Of a stretch of DNA of 64,000 nt, positions 9,243 to 17,456 are shown piece after piece; positions within the stretch are counted from its first letter, which is position 1; every line of letters begins with the position of its first letter. The notes below the pieces were generated by a model that was given only the letters and a program-made list of their open reading frames with translations, made no database searches and was not told where the DNA came from. Source of the stretch: CAZUNO01 sp964621445 [NCBI: Candidatus Hadarchaeota archaeon] (lineage in GTDB: Archaea > CAYQAE01 > CAYVLA01); the NCBI GenBank assembly GCA_964621445.1, contig CAZUNO010000006.1, forward strand, positions 84,011 to 148,010, in the 5' to 3' direction. The position numbers and the translations under genes were made by a program.

Positions 9243-9743
9243 ATGTGGTCCAAGATAGAGGAGTATTTCCGGGCCTATCCTGCCCGTTGGAAAGTGGTTT
9301 CGCATTTGGTAAGACAAGGTCTCTCAGTCAGCGAGGGCTCAATAAGGAGCGGGGATATCGAGATACCTGCAGTGAGCGTTGCCAGAGCCTGTGGGGTTGA
9401 TCGGCGGGTGGTTTCAGCTACCGTGGAGTGTATCGAGGAGGATGACTTTATCAGGAGCGTTTTCAGGGACCTCGAACCGACGCTGTTTCTTGCCAAAGTT
9501 GGGCCAAAGATAGGTTACGGGGTTCTGGAGGTTCTTGTAGAGGACCCCCAGGCTCCCGGGATAGTGGAGACGGTGACCTCCGAGGTTTCCAAAGCGGGAA
9601 TATCAATCCGTCAGGTAGTGGCCGACGACCCGAGGTTTTCCGACCCCCCCATGCTGACCATCATCACCGATGGACCCCTTCCCGGGGAGCTTCTGGAGAA
9701 GATCCGCTCAAAGGAAGGGGTAAACGAATTGATAATCCGGTGA
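9243..9743 (+). CDS. Predicted regulator of amino acid metabolism with ACT domain (COG2150-like)
   Basis: The 166-residue protein has an N-terminal helix-turn-helix-like half (residues 1-80, including the phrase V-A-R-A-C-G-V-D-R-R-V-V-S-A-T-V) and a C-terminal ACT-type beta-alpha-beta domain (residues 88-166, with L-E-V-L-V-E-D, a glycine turn P-G-I-V and a V-V-A-D-D-P strand). This combination is the archaeal family annotated as a predicted amino-acid-responsive regulator. ACT domains bind amino acids, so it may sense an amino acid and control nearby biosynthesis; argG lies two genes downstream on the same strand. Its stop codon overlaps a possible GTG of the next frame. The ligand is unknown. 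Confidence 0.75.
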   Translation: MWSKIEEYFRAYPARWKVVSHLVRQGLSVSEGSIRSGDIEIPAVSVARACGVDRRVVSATVECIEEDDFIRSVFRDLEPTLFLAKVGPKIGYGVLEVLVEDPQAPGIVETVTSEVSKAGISIRQVVADDPRFSDPPMLTIITDGPLPGELLEKIRSKEGVNELIIR

Positions 9744-9808
9744 GGCAACCACCAGGTCTAAAGACGCTAGTGCATAAGATTTTTCCATACCACCATATCT
9801 GTCCTGGT

Positions 9809-10519
9809 ATGAACTTCCTCTCAAGCCTGATTTCCGGTAAGAAGGACGAAAAGGCCCATTCCGTCATGAATAGATATGGCAGAGGGACGTTTGATGGACC
9901 GGCAGCGGAAGGCAGTGTAACCACCAGAAGCCTCAAGATATCCGGGAGCTATCTTTACGTGCCAATTCTGGCCGAAGTTCTGGCCAATAAAGCCGAAGCC
10001 GACCTGAAAATTAGCGGGAATATCATCTCTCAGGATGATATCCAGGAAGAAATCGAGGACCACGGCGTTGAGGTTTCGGACGTTCGCAAATGGCGTGGTT
10101 ATCGGTATAAGATATCCGGGGAGCTCTCCCCGGAGGATTTCATGGATCTCCACAGGGACCTCTGGGATGTGGCCGTTTTGACCAAGGCCAAGACAAAGGG
10201 ATTTTCCCTATCTTCCAAATCATCAGTGCCGAAGCCAAAGAAGTTCAGTGATCCCTCCTTTTGCAAGCTCCGAATGCCCCTATCAGACGACAATAAAATC
10301 GAGGCATTCAAAGCCGTTGCCCCTGGAGCTGAACCACAGACCTTTGAGGAGCTGTCGGTCAGCCACATATTCGAAATCAACGACCTGGTAATTCCGGAGG
10401 AACTGGAGGGCCAGCCGGCCTCGGTTATGAGGGTGAAGGCCAAGAGGAAAGGGGTAATAACCAGGGAAATTGCGGTAGACGGTAAAAAGACCGAGGAATC
10501 GTTCGATTTCGTGGCTTGA
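9809..10519 (+). CDS. Conserved-looking hypothetical protein upstream of argG
   Basis: No family is recognised. The protein (about 236 residues from the ATG at 9809) has a glycine/serine-rich early part, then an alternating hydrophobic pattern (S-G-S-Y-L-Y-V-P-I-L-A-E-V-L-A) and two similar S-G-N/S-G-E strands, suggesting a soluble alpha/beta protein. An in-frame GTG at 9740 overlaps the regulator stop, but the extra 23 residues are Pro/His-rich and unconvincing; a T-rich TATA-like element (about 9776-9782) lies roughly 30 bases before ATG 9809. It ends ten bases before argG, so it is probably co-transcribed with it. A link to arginine biosynthesis is only by position. Confidence 0.6.
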   Translation: MNFLSSLISGKKDEKAHSVMNRYGRGTFDGPAAEGSVTTRSLKISGSYLYVPILAEVLANKAEADLKISGNIISQDDIQEEIEDHGVEVSDVRKWRGYRYKISGELSPEDFMDLHRDLWDVAVLTKAKTKGFSLSSKSSVPKPKKFSDPSFCKLRMPLSDDNKIEAFKAVAPGAEPQTFEELSVSHIFEINDLVIPEELEGQPASVMRVKAKRKGVITREIAVDGKKTEESFDFVA

Positions 10520-10529
10520 GGTTGTTGTT

Positions 10530-11750
10530 ATGACTAAAGGTAATCTGGAAAGGATAATCCTGGCCTATTCGGGCGGGTTAGATACTAGCGTGGCCGTGAA
10601 ATGGCTCCAGGAGAACTACTCAGCGGAGGTAGTTACTCTCACCATGGATGTGGGTCAGGCTTCAGTGGACCTGGAGGCAGCCAAGAAAAAGGCGATGGAT
10701 TTGGGGGCCATAGATGCCATTTGCCTCGATGTCAGAGAGGAATTCGTTGAGGAATATGTGGTTCCGGCAATAAAGGCAAATGCCCTCTACGAAGGGGCGT
10801 ATCCCATAAGCACGGCCTTGAGTAGACCTCTGATAGCTAGTCACCTTGTGAAGACGGCGGATGAGTTTTCCGCGGATGCGGTGGCCCATGGTTGTACCGG
10901 GAAGGGCAACGACCAGGTCAGAATGGATGTGACTATAAAGGCCCTGAATCCCGACCTGGAGATCGTTGGCCCGGCCCGTGAATGGGGATTTGGAAGATCA
11001 GAGGAGATGGAGTACGCAAGGGAGAAGGGCATTCCCATACCGGTCGATGCTGATAGCCCTTACAGCACGGATGAGAATCTTTGGGGTAGATCAATTGAGT
11101 GTGGAGTGCTTGAAGACCCAATAAATGAGCCTCCCGAGGAAATATATGCCCTGACCCGGAGCATAGACGATTCACCGGAGGAACCGGAATACATCTCCAT
11201 TTCCTTCGAGGAGGGGGAGCCGGTGGCCTTGAACGGTGATGCAATTTCTGGCGTGGAGCTGGTAGAAAGGGTTGCCGAAATTGCGGGAAGGCACGGAATC
11301 GGTCGTATAGACCACCTCGAAAATAGGGTTGTGGGGCTTAAATCGCGGGAGATATACGAGTGCCCAGCTGCCTCGGTTATCCTAGCTGCCCATTTTGATC
11401 TTGAGAAATATGTATTGACCAGTAGGGAACAGGATTTCAAGGAGACTGCCGATCGGGAGTGGACTAATCTCGCTTATAGGGGGCTGTGGATGGAACCGCT
11501 TCGTGAATCGCTTCAGAGGCTGATAGTCGATCTTAATCTATCAGTAACCGGAGAGGTGAGGATGAAACTGCATAAGGGCGTTGCCAAAGCAGTTTCCCGT
11601 AAATCGCCAAACGCGCTTTATGACATTGCCCTCGCCACCTACCAGAAGGATAGGGACATTTTCGACCACAGCTCGGCGAGAGGTTTCATTGATCTTTGGG
11701 GGCTGGAAGCAAGGATGGCATCCAGGCTAAGGTCGAAAAAGAATTCCTAA
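10530..11750 (+). CDS. argG: Argininosuccinate synthase
   Basis: The enzyme joins citrulline and aspartate with ATP, giving argininosuccinate in arginine synthesis. The PP-loop A-Y-S-G-G-L-D-T-S-V is at residues 9-18, followed by the family segments C-T-G-K-G-N-D-Q-V-R near residue 121 and Y-S-T-D-E-N-L-W-G-R-S-I-E near residue 179. The length of 406 residues is normal. It follows the unknown protein at 9809-10519 by ten bases, with a possible ACT regulator two genes before it. The gene converges on a minus-strand gene and their ends overlap by four bases. No argininosuccinate lyase gene lies in the window. Confidence 0.97.
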   Translation: MTKGNLERIILAYSGGLDTSVAVKWLQENYSAEVVTLTMDVGQASVDLEAAKKKAMDLGAIDAICLDVREEFVEEYVVPAIKANALYEGAYPISTALSRPLIASHLVKTADEFSADAVAHGCTGKGNDQVRMDVTIKALNPDLEIVGPAREWGFGRSEEMEYAREKGIPIPVDADSPYSTDENLWGRSIECGVLEDPINEPPEEIYALTRSIDDSPEEPEYISISFEEGEPVALNGDAISGVELVERVAEIAGRHGIGRIDHLENRVVGLKSREIYECPAASVILAAHFDLEKYVLTSREQDFKETADREWTNLAYRGLWMEPLRESLQRLIVDLNLSVTGEVRMKLHKGVAKAVSRKSPNALYDIALATYQKDRDIFDHSSARGFIDLWGLEARMASRLRSKKNS

Positions 11751-12529
11751 ATTCTCTTTCGCCTCGATTTTGAGGGAATGGACCTCCGCTCAAGGGCCTT
11801 CTGCATGATGTCCAGGATCCTCCTGGCTTCGTTCTCAGAGTCCTCGAGGCAATAAGCAGGTCTCCGTCTTATGCGGTTCCTCCTCCAGGACCATTTGATC
11901 TTGCCCATGGATTTGATCCCCTTGGTTGAGGAAAGGATACCATCGACATCCTTGGCTATATCATAGCCGGAACGCAAAGCGATCTTACGGGTCTTTGCCG
12001 CTATTTCTTTCCCCCTCATACCCTGGCGCTCTATAAGCTTGGCCAGGGCCAGGAAAAACTCGTGTGCTATATCCCGCGGGAAGATGAGAGGGTAAAAAGA
12101 GCCCCCTCTGTACATTCTATAGAGAATCTTCCGGGTCTTTTTCCTCTTAGGGTCTGACGAAAGATTTGGTTTTCTCTTTTTGCTGGAGCGTAGATATGAA
12201 AGCAAGGCGGGGTTGAGATTTTCCTCCAGCAGTTCATGAATTCTGGAGAAGAGTGATTGGGATATCCTGGTCTCCAGCTCCTCCAGCTCAAACCTCGCGT
12301 CATCAAGCCTCGCTTCATGTTGTATTCTTTGGTATTGGCTTGTTTTTCTCCTTCTGGCTGCCTCGAAGGATAGCCTTGCGCACTTGTTCTCTATGGCTAT
12401 ATAATCATCGGAATGTCGATTCAGGATCTCCTCCAGCAGATAGCCCTGCTTTTCACCGCTTTCACCGGTAACCGGCAGTAGCTCGCTGGGCCAATTTGGC
12501 AATGCCTGTGTCGGAGGTCGCATAACCAT
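11747..12529 (-). CDS. Hypothetical basic, helical protein
   Basis: I do not recognise this 260-residue protein. It is strongly basic with many Arg/Lys clusters (for example R-R-R-K and K-K-R-K), a predicted coiled-coil between about residues 50 and 100 (heptad-like L/E/R pattern) and a helical C-terminal third ending R-R-K-R-I. The composition suggests nucleic-acid or ribosome contact, which is inference only. It overlaps argG by four bases tail to tail and is divergent from a tiny membrane-peptide frame; a TATA box at 12534-12542 lies in the shared upstream region. Confidence 0.55.
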   Translation of the reverse strand: MVMRPPTQALPNWPSELLPVTGESGEKQGYLLEEILNRHSDDYIAIENKCARLSFEAARRRKTSQYQRIQHEARLDDARFELEELETRISQSLFSRIHELLEENLNPALLSYLRSSKKRKPNLSSDPKRKKTRKILYRMYRGGSFYPLIFPRDIAHEFFLALAKLIERQGMRGKEIAAKTRKIALRSGYDIAKDVDGILSSTKGIKSMGKIKWSWRRNRIRRRPAYCLEDSENEARRILDIMQKALERRSIPSKSRRKRI

Positions 12530-12533
12530 TTCA

Positions 12534-12542
12534 TTTATATTA
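12534..12542 (+). promoter_or_regulatory. TATA box in the divergent region before a small membrane peptide
   Basis: The element TTTATATTA is 25-30 bases before a GTG at 12566. It is close to palindromic, so it may also serve the minus-strand gene starting at 12529, though that spacing is too short for normal initiation. Confidence 0.4.
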
Positions 12543-12565
12543 GAGACACTAACTTAAAAGTTGGA

Positions 12566-12718
12566 GTGGTTACGGTGTCAGCTTTACTCTCTTTCCTCCT
12601 ACTGCAATCAGGCAGAGGGGAGCTCTTTCCAGAGTTCCAGAATCCGGTGATATTCGTAGTACTTTTGGTTTTAATGGCCGCCCTTATTGCCTACGCGATC
12701 AAGACACGTGAAGCTTAG
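12566..12718 (+). CDS. Small single-pass membrane protein
   Basis: A 50-codon frame begins GTG at 12566 (or GTG 12575, eight bases after GGAG) and ends TAG at 12716-12718. The product has a hydrophobic N-terminal stretch (S-A-L-L-S-F-L-L-L), a polar middle G-R-G-E-L-F-P-E-F, then a strong transmembrane helix (V-I-F-V-V-L-L-V-L-M-A-A-L-I-A-Y-A-I) and K-T-R-E-A. A TATA box precedes it at proper distance. The amphipathic-plus-helix plan recalls small Sec or energy-complex subunits, but no family is identified. Confidence 0.45.
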   Translation: MVTVSALLSFLLLQSGRGELFPEFQNPVIFVVLLVLMAALIAYAIKTREA

Positions 12719-12750
12719 GGGCCATTTTTCACACATTTTGCAGTCCGGCT

Positions 12751-14499
12751 CTATATCTGATCTGGCGATTCTATTCCAAGTAGCGATAGCAAAATTGTCA
12801 GCACCTGCTTCGTGGATTCCACAAGGGCGATCCGGGATGACCTTAGCGGTTCATCCACCTGGAGAACGCGGTGCTTCATGTAGAACTTATTGAAAAGCGA
12901 AGCCAGTTCCAGGGAATGATCGGCCAAGATGTTTGGTTTCATTTCCCTCGCGGTTCTGGCTATGACCTCGGGGGTCCGGGCAAGGCTCCAAATCAACCTT
13001 GTTTCCTCGTCCGTGGATAGGCCCACTATTTCCCTTTCCAGATCATATTCCCCGGCATTTCTCAGGATGCTTGCCGCTCTGGCGCGGGCATACTGCACAT
13101 AGGCTGAGGAGTCGCCCTCGAAGTCGATGGCCTCCTCCCACTTGAATTCGATTGGCTTGTTGGGGTCGACCTTGAGTATATTGAACTTGATCGCTCCGAT
13201 GCCAACCTGGCGGGCGATTTCCCTCACTTCTTGGTTCGAAAGATAGCTTCTTCTCTTTCTAACCTCTGATTCCGACCTGGATATGGATTCGTCGATTACC
13301 TGATCGAGGGGCACTGTGTCGCCCCGCCTGGTGGACATCTTTTTCCCGCCTTCATAGGACACGAAACTGTAGAAGGCGGCCCTAAGGTCCTCCTCATGGC
13401 CTAGTATCTGGAGTGATGCCTTGAGCTCTGCAAATTCGCGTTTATGGTCCTCGCCCAGAACGGTGATGAACAGGTCCCCATCCTGGAATTTGTACTCGTG
13501 GTAGGCGATGTCCCTCAGGGTATAGGTTGAGGACCCATCCTCCTTAATTAGAGTCAGGTGATCCGATTTTCTTCTCTGGAGACCCATTGAAGATAGATCA
13601 AGTCCAACGAATTCACCGTCCTGTACGATGACGCCTTTTTTCTCAAGTCGCCGGATTATCTGGGGGAGGCGATTTTCCTCTATGAATCGGCTTTCCGGGG
13701 TTATCTCGTCGAAATCTATACCCATCCTGTTTAGGGTCTCCATTTGCCCCTTGAGGCATTTCTTGGAGGTCTCCTGGAGCTGGCTAAGTACCTCCTCATC
13801 GCTATCGGTCATGGATTCAAGCTCGGCCACCTCTTCCTGTGCACTCCGGCTCTCCTTGATCCTCTTCATCGCCGGAACATAGGTGAAGAATATCTGAAAA
13901 TCATTCTTGGAGGCGTATTCCTCGTATCTTCGTTCAAGGTCCCGGGATCTGATTTCCTTCCTGAGACCCCAGCAGATGACCACAACCTGATGTCCCACGT
14001 CGTTCAGCAGATACAACCGCCGGACCGCCCATTTCATATGATCAAATATCCTAGCCAGGGAATCGCCGATCATGGAGTTACGGCACCTGGCTATGTTCAG
14101 CGGGCCCGTGGGGTTCACGCTGGTGTGTTCTATGACCAATTTTCCCTGCTTCTCATCAGGTCTGCCGAAACCAGAACCGGATTGGATAACGCTCCTAACC
14201 ACGGTTGGACCGAACTCAGCCCAGTCAAAGTCAAAATTCAGATAGCCGTTTATGGCCCTAACTGATTTAACCATATCCGGCTTCTCCAGAGATTTGGCAG
14301 CCTTCTCCGCCAATTTTAGTGGGTTAAGTCCCCTGGCGGCTGCAGCTTTCAGTATCACCGGTGTCGAGAGGTCCCCAAGGTCATCTCTGTTTGGGGCGTT
14401 AAGGTCCACCTCCTCGACTGGAACCGTAAGTCCGAGTTCACTAAGCGAGCTTGAAACCAGTTCCGCCAGTTCGTTCTTGATCGTGAGAAGCGGGTCCAC
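12751..14499 (-). CDS. argS: Arginyl-tRNA synthetase
   Basis: Class I synthetase charging tRNA-Arg. The 582-residue protein has the N-terminal additional domain, the H-T-S-V-N-P-T-G-P-L-N-I-A-R block near residue 105 (the HIGH-motif place), a K-M-S-T-R-R-G motif near residue 395 (KMSKS place) and the C-terminal DALR anticodon-binding helices from about 460. The HIGH motif is odd: where relatives have H-I-G-H or H-I-G-R this protein reads N-I-A-R. The gene lies downstream of prf1 with only an 11-base gap and on the same strand as rpoH, so rpoH-prf1-argS is probably one transcript. Confidence 0.95.
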   Translation of the reverse strand: MDPLLTIKNELAELVSSSLSELGLTVPVEEVDLNAPNRDDLGDLSTPVILKAAAARGLNPLKLAEKAAKSLEKPDMVKSVRAINGYLNFDFDWAEFGPTVVRSVIQSGSGFGRPDEKQGKLVIEHTSVNPTGPLNIARCRNSMIGDSLARIFDHMKWAVRRLYLLNDVGHQVVVICWGLRKEIRSRDLERRYEEYASKNDFQIFFTYVPAMKRIKESRSAQEEVAELESMTDSDEEVLSQLQETSKKCLKGQMETLNRMGIDFDEITPESRFIEENRLPQIIRRLEKKGVIVQDGEFVGLDLSSMGLQRRKSDHLTLIKEDGSSTYTLRDIAYHEYKFQDGDLFITVLGEDHKREFAELKASLQILGHEEDLRAAFYSFVSYEGGKKMSTRRGDTVPLDQVIDESISRSESEVRKRRSYLSNQEVREIARQVGIGAIKFNILKVDPNKPIEFKWEEAIDFEGDSSAYVQYARARAASILRNAGEYDLEREIVGLSTDEETRLIWSLARTPEVIARTAREMKPNILADHSLELASLFNKFYMKHRVLQVDEPLRSSRIALVESTKQVLTILLSLLGIESPDQI

Positions 14500-14510
14500 A
14501 CCATCACCCT

Positions 14511-15758
14511 TTAGGGCTTGTATCTTAATATTGCCCCCAGGCCTCCGAAGGCCATCACCAGTTGTTTACCCTCTTCGGTATCTGTGGAGATGAATCTGAC
14601 ATCCGAATTATACATCTGGGCCAACTCGACCAGTTTGTCGTCCAAATCCTTGACCTCCTTCACGATAGGGTTCCCATTCGGGCATCTCGGACAGCTTTCC
14701 AGATTATCCACGAACTCCTGGGGGTTATCAACTACCTTCCGGAATTTCTGTTCACAGGTTTGACATTGGAATTCTACCACCGATTTCTCCAGCTCCTCCG
14801 AAATTAACACGGTTTTAACCGCTCCCATCTGGATTAGTTCTATAATCTCATTGATACCATAGCTGGCCAGGCCTTCCTTTCCGATCTCTCCCAGGAACTT
14901 CTTAACGATCTCCTTCTCCTCAATCACTTCCAATTCGGATAGTGAGTCGGAAGCTGCGTTAACCAGCTCCCTCAACCCATCCTCATCGGTGTAGGTGATA
15001 TCGAAAAGGTCGATTATCTTGTCCTTATGCTCATTTGATAGGTAGCCCCCCTTCATGAATTCCTCCTTGGTGGGCGAGGGACCACCTACCAGAAGACCCT
15101 TGAGGTCCTCGATCTGGGAGAAGGCCAGATTTGCGGACTCGCCGATACGGTTGAAGAACTCGACTGCAGCAGCCTCCCTTAAACGCTCAAACCTCCTTGC
15201 CGATTGGCCTCCAGCTCGGAATTTTCCTGGGACCCCTGAGGTCATCTTCTTCAGGCAATCTATTCGCTTTCCGTTAAGGATCCCAATTGTGGCCTCCCTT
15301 CGGTCCAAAACTAGGAGTCCGAACACCTCCGTTTCTTTAAGAACCTCCTCCAAGGGCTCCACAACAAATTTCTGGAGGCATCTGTATAGGCTGATGGTGA
15401 TTGGTTCCGGGGGGTTCAGGGCGAATAGCTGGATATCGGTTTCTCCCTCCCTCTCGCTGACGTTTCCGCAGAAGATTATGAGACCATTTTCGGGGGTCTG
15501 CTTGTGGAGCTTTAGGAATTGGGAGATCTTTTCCAGGGCTCCCAAGACGTTCTTCCTCGTGGTCTTGGACTTGATATTCTGGGCCGTAGAGTATTCCTCT
15601 CTGACCGTTTGGGCCACCAGGTTAATGTCGTAACCATCGGGTATGTATATGGAGATGAGTTCGGTATGGCGTCCTCTATAGGACTTGAGCTTTTCGAGGG
15701 TCTTCCTTATTCTATGTCTCTCTAAATTGGATCTATCCAATATAACCCGGCTCCTCAT
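14511..15758 (-). CDS. prf1: Peptide chain release factor subunit 1 (aRF1)
   Basis: Recognises all three stop codons and triggers peptide release on the ribosome. Diagnostic motifs are intact: N-I-K-S at residues 61-64 (stop codon recognition) and G-G-Q at residues 183-185 (peptidyl-tRNA hydrolysis). The C-terminal domain holds C-x2-C ... C-x2-C cysteines (C-Q-T-C and C-P-R-C) of the archaeal mini-domain. At 415 residues it has the usual length. It starts five bases after the rpoH stop and is followed closely by argS, giving a translation/transcription operon. Confidence 0.96.
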   Translation of the reverse strand: MRSRVILDRSNLERHRIRKTLEKLKSYRGRHTELISIYIPDGYDINLVAQTVREEYSTAQNIKSKTTRKNVLGALEKISQFLKLHKQTPENGLIIFCGNVSEREGETDIQLFALNPPEPITISLYRCLQKFVVEPLEEVLKETEVFGLLVLDRREATIGILNGKRIDCLKKMTSGVPGKFRAGGQSARRFERLREAAAVEFFNRIGESANLAFSQIEDLKGLLVGGPSPTKEEFMKGGYLSNEHKDKIIDLFDITYTDEDGLRELVNAASDSLSELEVIEEKEIVKKFLGEIGKEGLASYGINEIIELIQMGAVKTVLISEELEKSVVEFQCQTCEQKFRKVVDNPQEFVDNLESCPRCPNGNPIVKEVKDLDDKLVELAQMYNSDVRFISTDTEEGKQLVMAFGGLGAILRYKP

Positions 15759-15763
15759 ACCGC

Positions 15764-16297
15764 CTATGCGGCTACTACCAATCTATAATAGGTGGATTTT
15801 CCGGCGGTAGGGCTATTTCTCTTTATCCGGATGATGTCCCCGGGCTCGGCTCTTAGCAGTTTGATTAGGGGATCGTTTTGCCTGATCTTGGGCAATTGGC
15901 TGGCCTCTATGCCCAACTGTCCTAGCAGTTTCTCCCGTTCCTCCTCACCTACTATCTCGTGTTCTGGCACTAGCTCATGCTCAAAGAGGTCGATGAGGAC
16001 GTTTTGCATGTTGAGGTATCTTATATTCTCCTTAGCCACCAGTCTCTTTGCGTATGGGGTTAGCGGTGCATCGGATACGATGTGACCCTCAGTGGCTTCC
16101 TCCTCCTTGATCCTGTCCCTGAGTTCCCTAGCCACCGCTACGCCAACCGATCTCTCCCCGGTAATCACTCTAATGATTATCTTCTCGTCATCCGTGGTTC
16201 CGATAAGCTCATCTTCGCCACTGGACTCTATCTGGTACCCGTCATCCTCGAATCTCTCAACGGTTTTATTGAACATTTCCTCTTCGGTAACGGGCAA
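15764..16297 (-). CDS. rpoH: RNA polymerase subunit H/Rpb5 with an extra N-terminal jaw-like domain
   Basis: Residues about 105-177 are the RpoH/Rpb5 assembly domain: H-E-L-V-P-E-H, L-P-K-I-R-Q-N-D-P and the closing N-S-P-T-A-G-K-S-T-Y-Y-R-L-V. Archaeal RpoH is normally only this part (about 75-90 residues). Here a further 100 residues precede it in the same frame: a helix with F-E-D-D-G-Y, strands K-I-I-I-R-V and a D-A-P-L-T-P-Y-A-K-R-L ... Q-N-V-L-I-D-L-F block that parallels the G-M-T-P-S-A-K-Q ... Q-E-L-L-I-N-I-T block of eukaryotic Rpb5 just before H-E-L-V-P-E-H. It thus looks like a full-length Rpb5. The start is TTG 16297, with GGTGA seven bases upstream. It leads the rpoH-prf1-argS run. 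Confidence 0.93.
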   Translation of the reverse strand: MPVTEEEMFNKTVERFEDDGYQIESSGEDELIGTTDDEKIIIRVITGERSVGVAVARELRDRIKEEEATEGHIVSDAPLTPYAKRLVAKENIRYLNMQNVLIDLFEHELVPEHEIVGEEEREKLLGQLGIEASQLPKIRQNDPLIKLLRAEPGDIIRIKRNSPTAGKSTYYRLVVAA

Positions 16298-16367
16298 AAT
16301 CTTTCACCATTCTATATTCAGGTTAGCTGAGTTGCGTTATTAATGTATCATGATGTCCCTATTTGGG

Positions 16368-17456
16368 CTATCGGGTTATCCTAAGCAGGGCCAAGGGCAG
16401 ATTCCTATAGTCAGAAACGCTCTCGTACTTCCCGTGTCCCAAACGGGCCAGATCCTTGCATAGGGTCTCCCCTTTCTTGATGCCCCCTACACGAATGACG
16501 TTAAGTCTCCTGAATTTGGGGGCAATCTCACGGGGGTCCTCCCCCTGGTTGTAGTCTCCGTCGGTGATCAGCACCGCCCACTTGTCTCTTCTCTTGATCT
16601 TGTTCATCTCTTCCCGAGCGGCCAGAAGTGCATTTTCGATATTTGTATATCCCGACGGTTTGAGATCGAAAATCGTCTCGATCATCTGTTCAATGGGAAC
16701 CTCGGTATTGAATTTCTTCAGAACATGGGTCTCGCTTTCAAATAGCTCCACGGCATAGTTGTCGTGCTTCATGCTGTGAGCGAGAACTGCCACCGTGACG
16801 GCAGCCATGGCAAGCTTTTCCTCGTACATGGAACCGCTGGTATCCAGAATGAGCATGCCCACCTTCTTCCTCTCCAGCCTCTCCAGCCCCACTATCTCCT
16901 TGGTTCCCAGGTAACCCATCTCCAGGTAGTTCTCAAGGGTCTGATCGAGATCGAACTCCTCCATCCCGGGGATGTACTGGGTTCTCCTGGTGAGGTCCTT
17001 CCGAATTCCCCTCCCGGCTATTCTAAGAGCGGAGCGGAGGATGATCTTGGTTGTAAGGCTCAGGAAGAACCTCCTCGCGCCCTCGGATAGGTTCTCCTTG
17101 ACCCTGTAATAGAGGTCTATTAGCTCCCAGCTCTCCTTGCTGGATTCCTCAACCATGAATTCGCTAGCTTCTTCGTTGTGTTCCAGGACGTGAGCCACGG
17201 CATACTTGTTCCTCTTGGCCAGGCCGATTAGGGCCGGAATGCTTCTAACCTCCACCGCCAGCTCAGCTAGGTCGGTTACCTTATCCTTATCCAGACCCTT
17301 GGTCTTGAGGTATATATCCTGAGGATTGCTGGGATTGATTATGTCGTTTCTCAGCATCTGGTCTCGGTCCATCCGACCGAACCTTACCGGTGTGTCATCG
17401 GGGGGAGGTTCCCCCTCAATCACCGAAAATCGGGGGTGAGAACGTCCTTGACGCAC
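16368..17456 (-). CDS. VWA-domain protein paired with MoxR ATPase
   Basis: The 362-residue protein has a von Willebrand A domain in its second half, with the MIDAS motif D-T-S-G-S near residue 202 and later T-N-I-E and I-T-D-G-D segments completing the metal site. The N-terminal half is helical. It overlaps the upstream MoxR ATPase gene by 37 bases, so they are translationally coupled. MoxR-VWA pairs act together as chaperone-like systems that insert cofactors or remodel protein complexes; the client is not indicated. No signal peptide or membrane segment is seen, so it is cytoplasmic. Confidence 0.85.
   Translation of the reverse strand: MRQGRSHPRFSVIEGEPPPDDTPVRFGRMDRDQMLRNDIINPSNPQDIYLKTKGLDKDKVTDLAELAVEVRSIPALIGLAKRNKYAVAHVLEHNEEASEFMVEESSKESWELIDLYYRVKENLSEGARRFFLSLTTKIILRSALRIAGRGIRKDLTRRTQYIPGMEEFDLDQTLENYLEMGYLGTKEIVGLERLERKKVGMLILDTSGSMYEEKLAMAAVTVAVLAHSMKHDNYAVELFESETHVLKKFNTEVPIEQMIETIFDLKPSGYTNIENALLAAREEMNKIKRRDKWAVLITDGDYNQGEDPREIAPKFRRLNVIRVGGIKKGETLCKDLARLGHGKYESVSDYRNLPLALLRITR

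Noticed and set aside
15055-15633. Long plus-strand frames opposite prf1
   Set aside because: They are antisense to a conserved gene with intact motifs and show Ser/Arg-rich composition typical of shadow frames.
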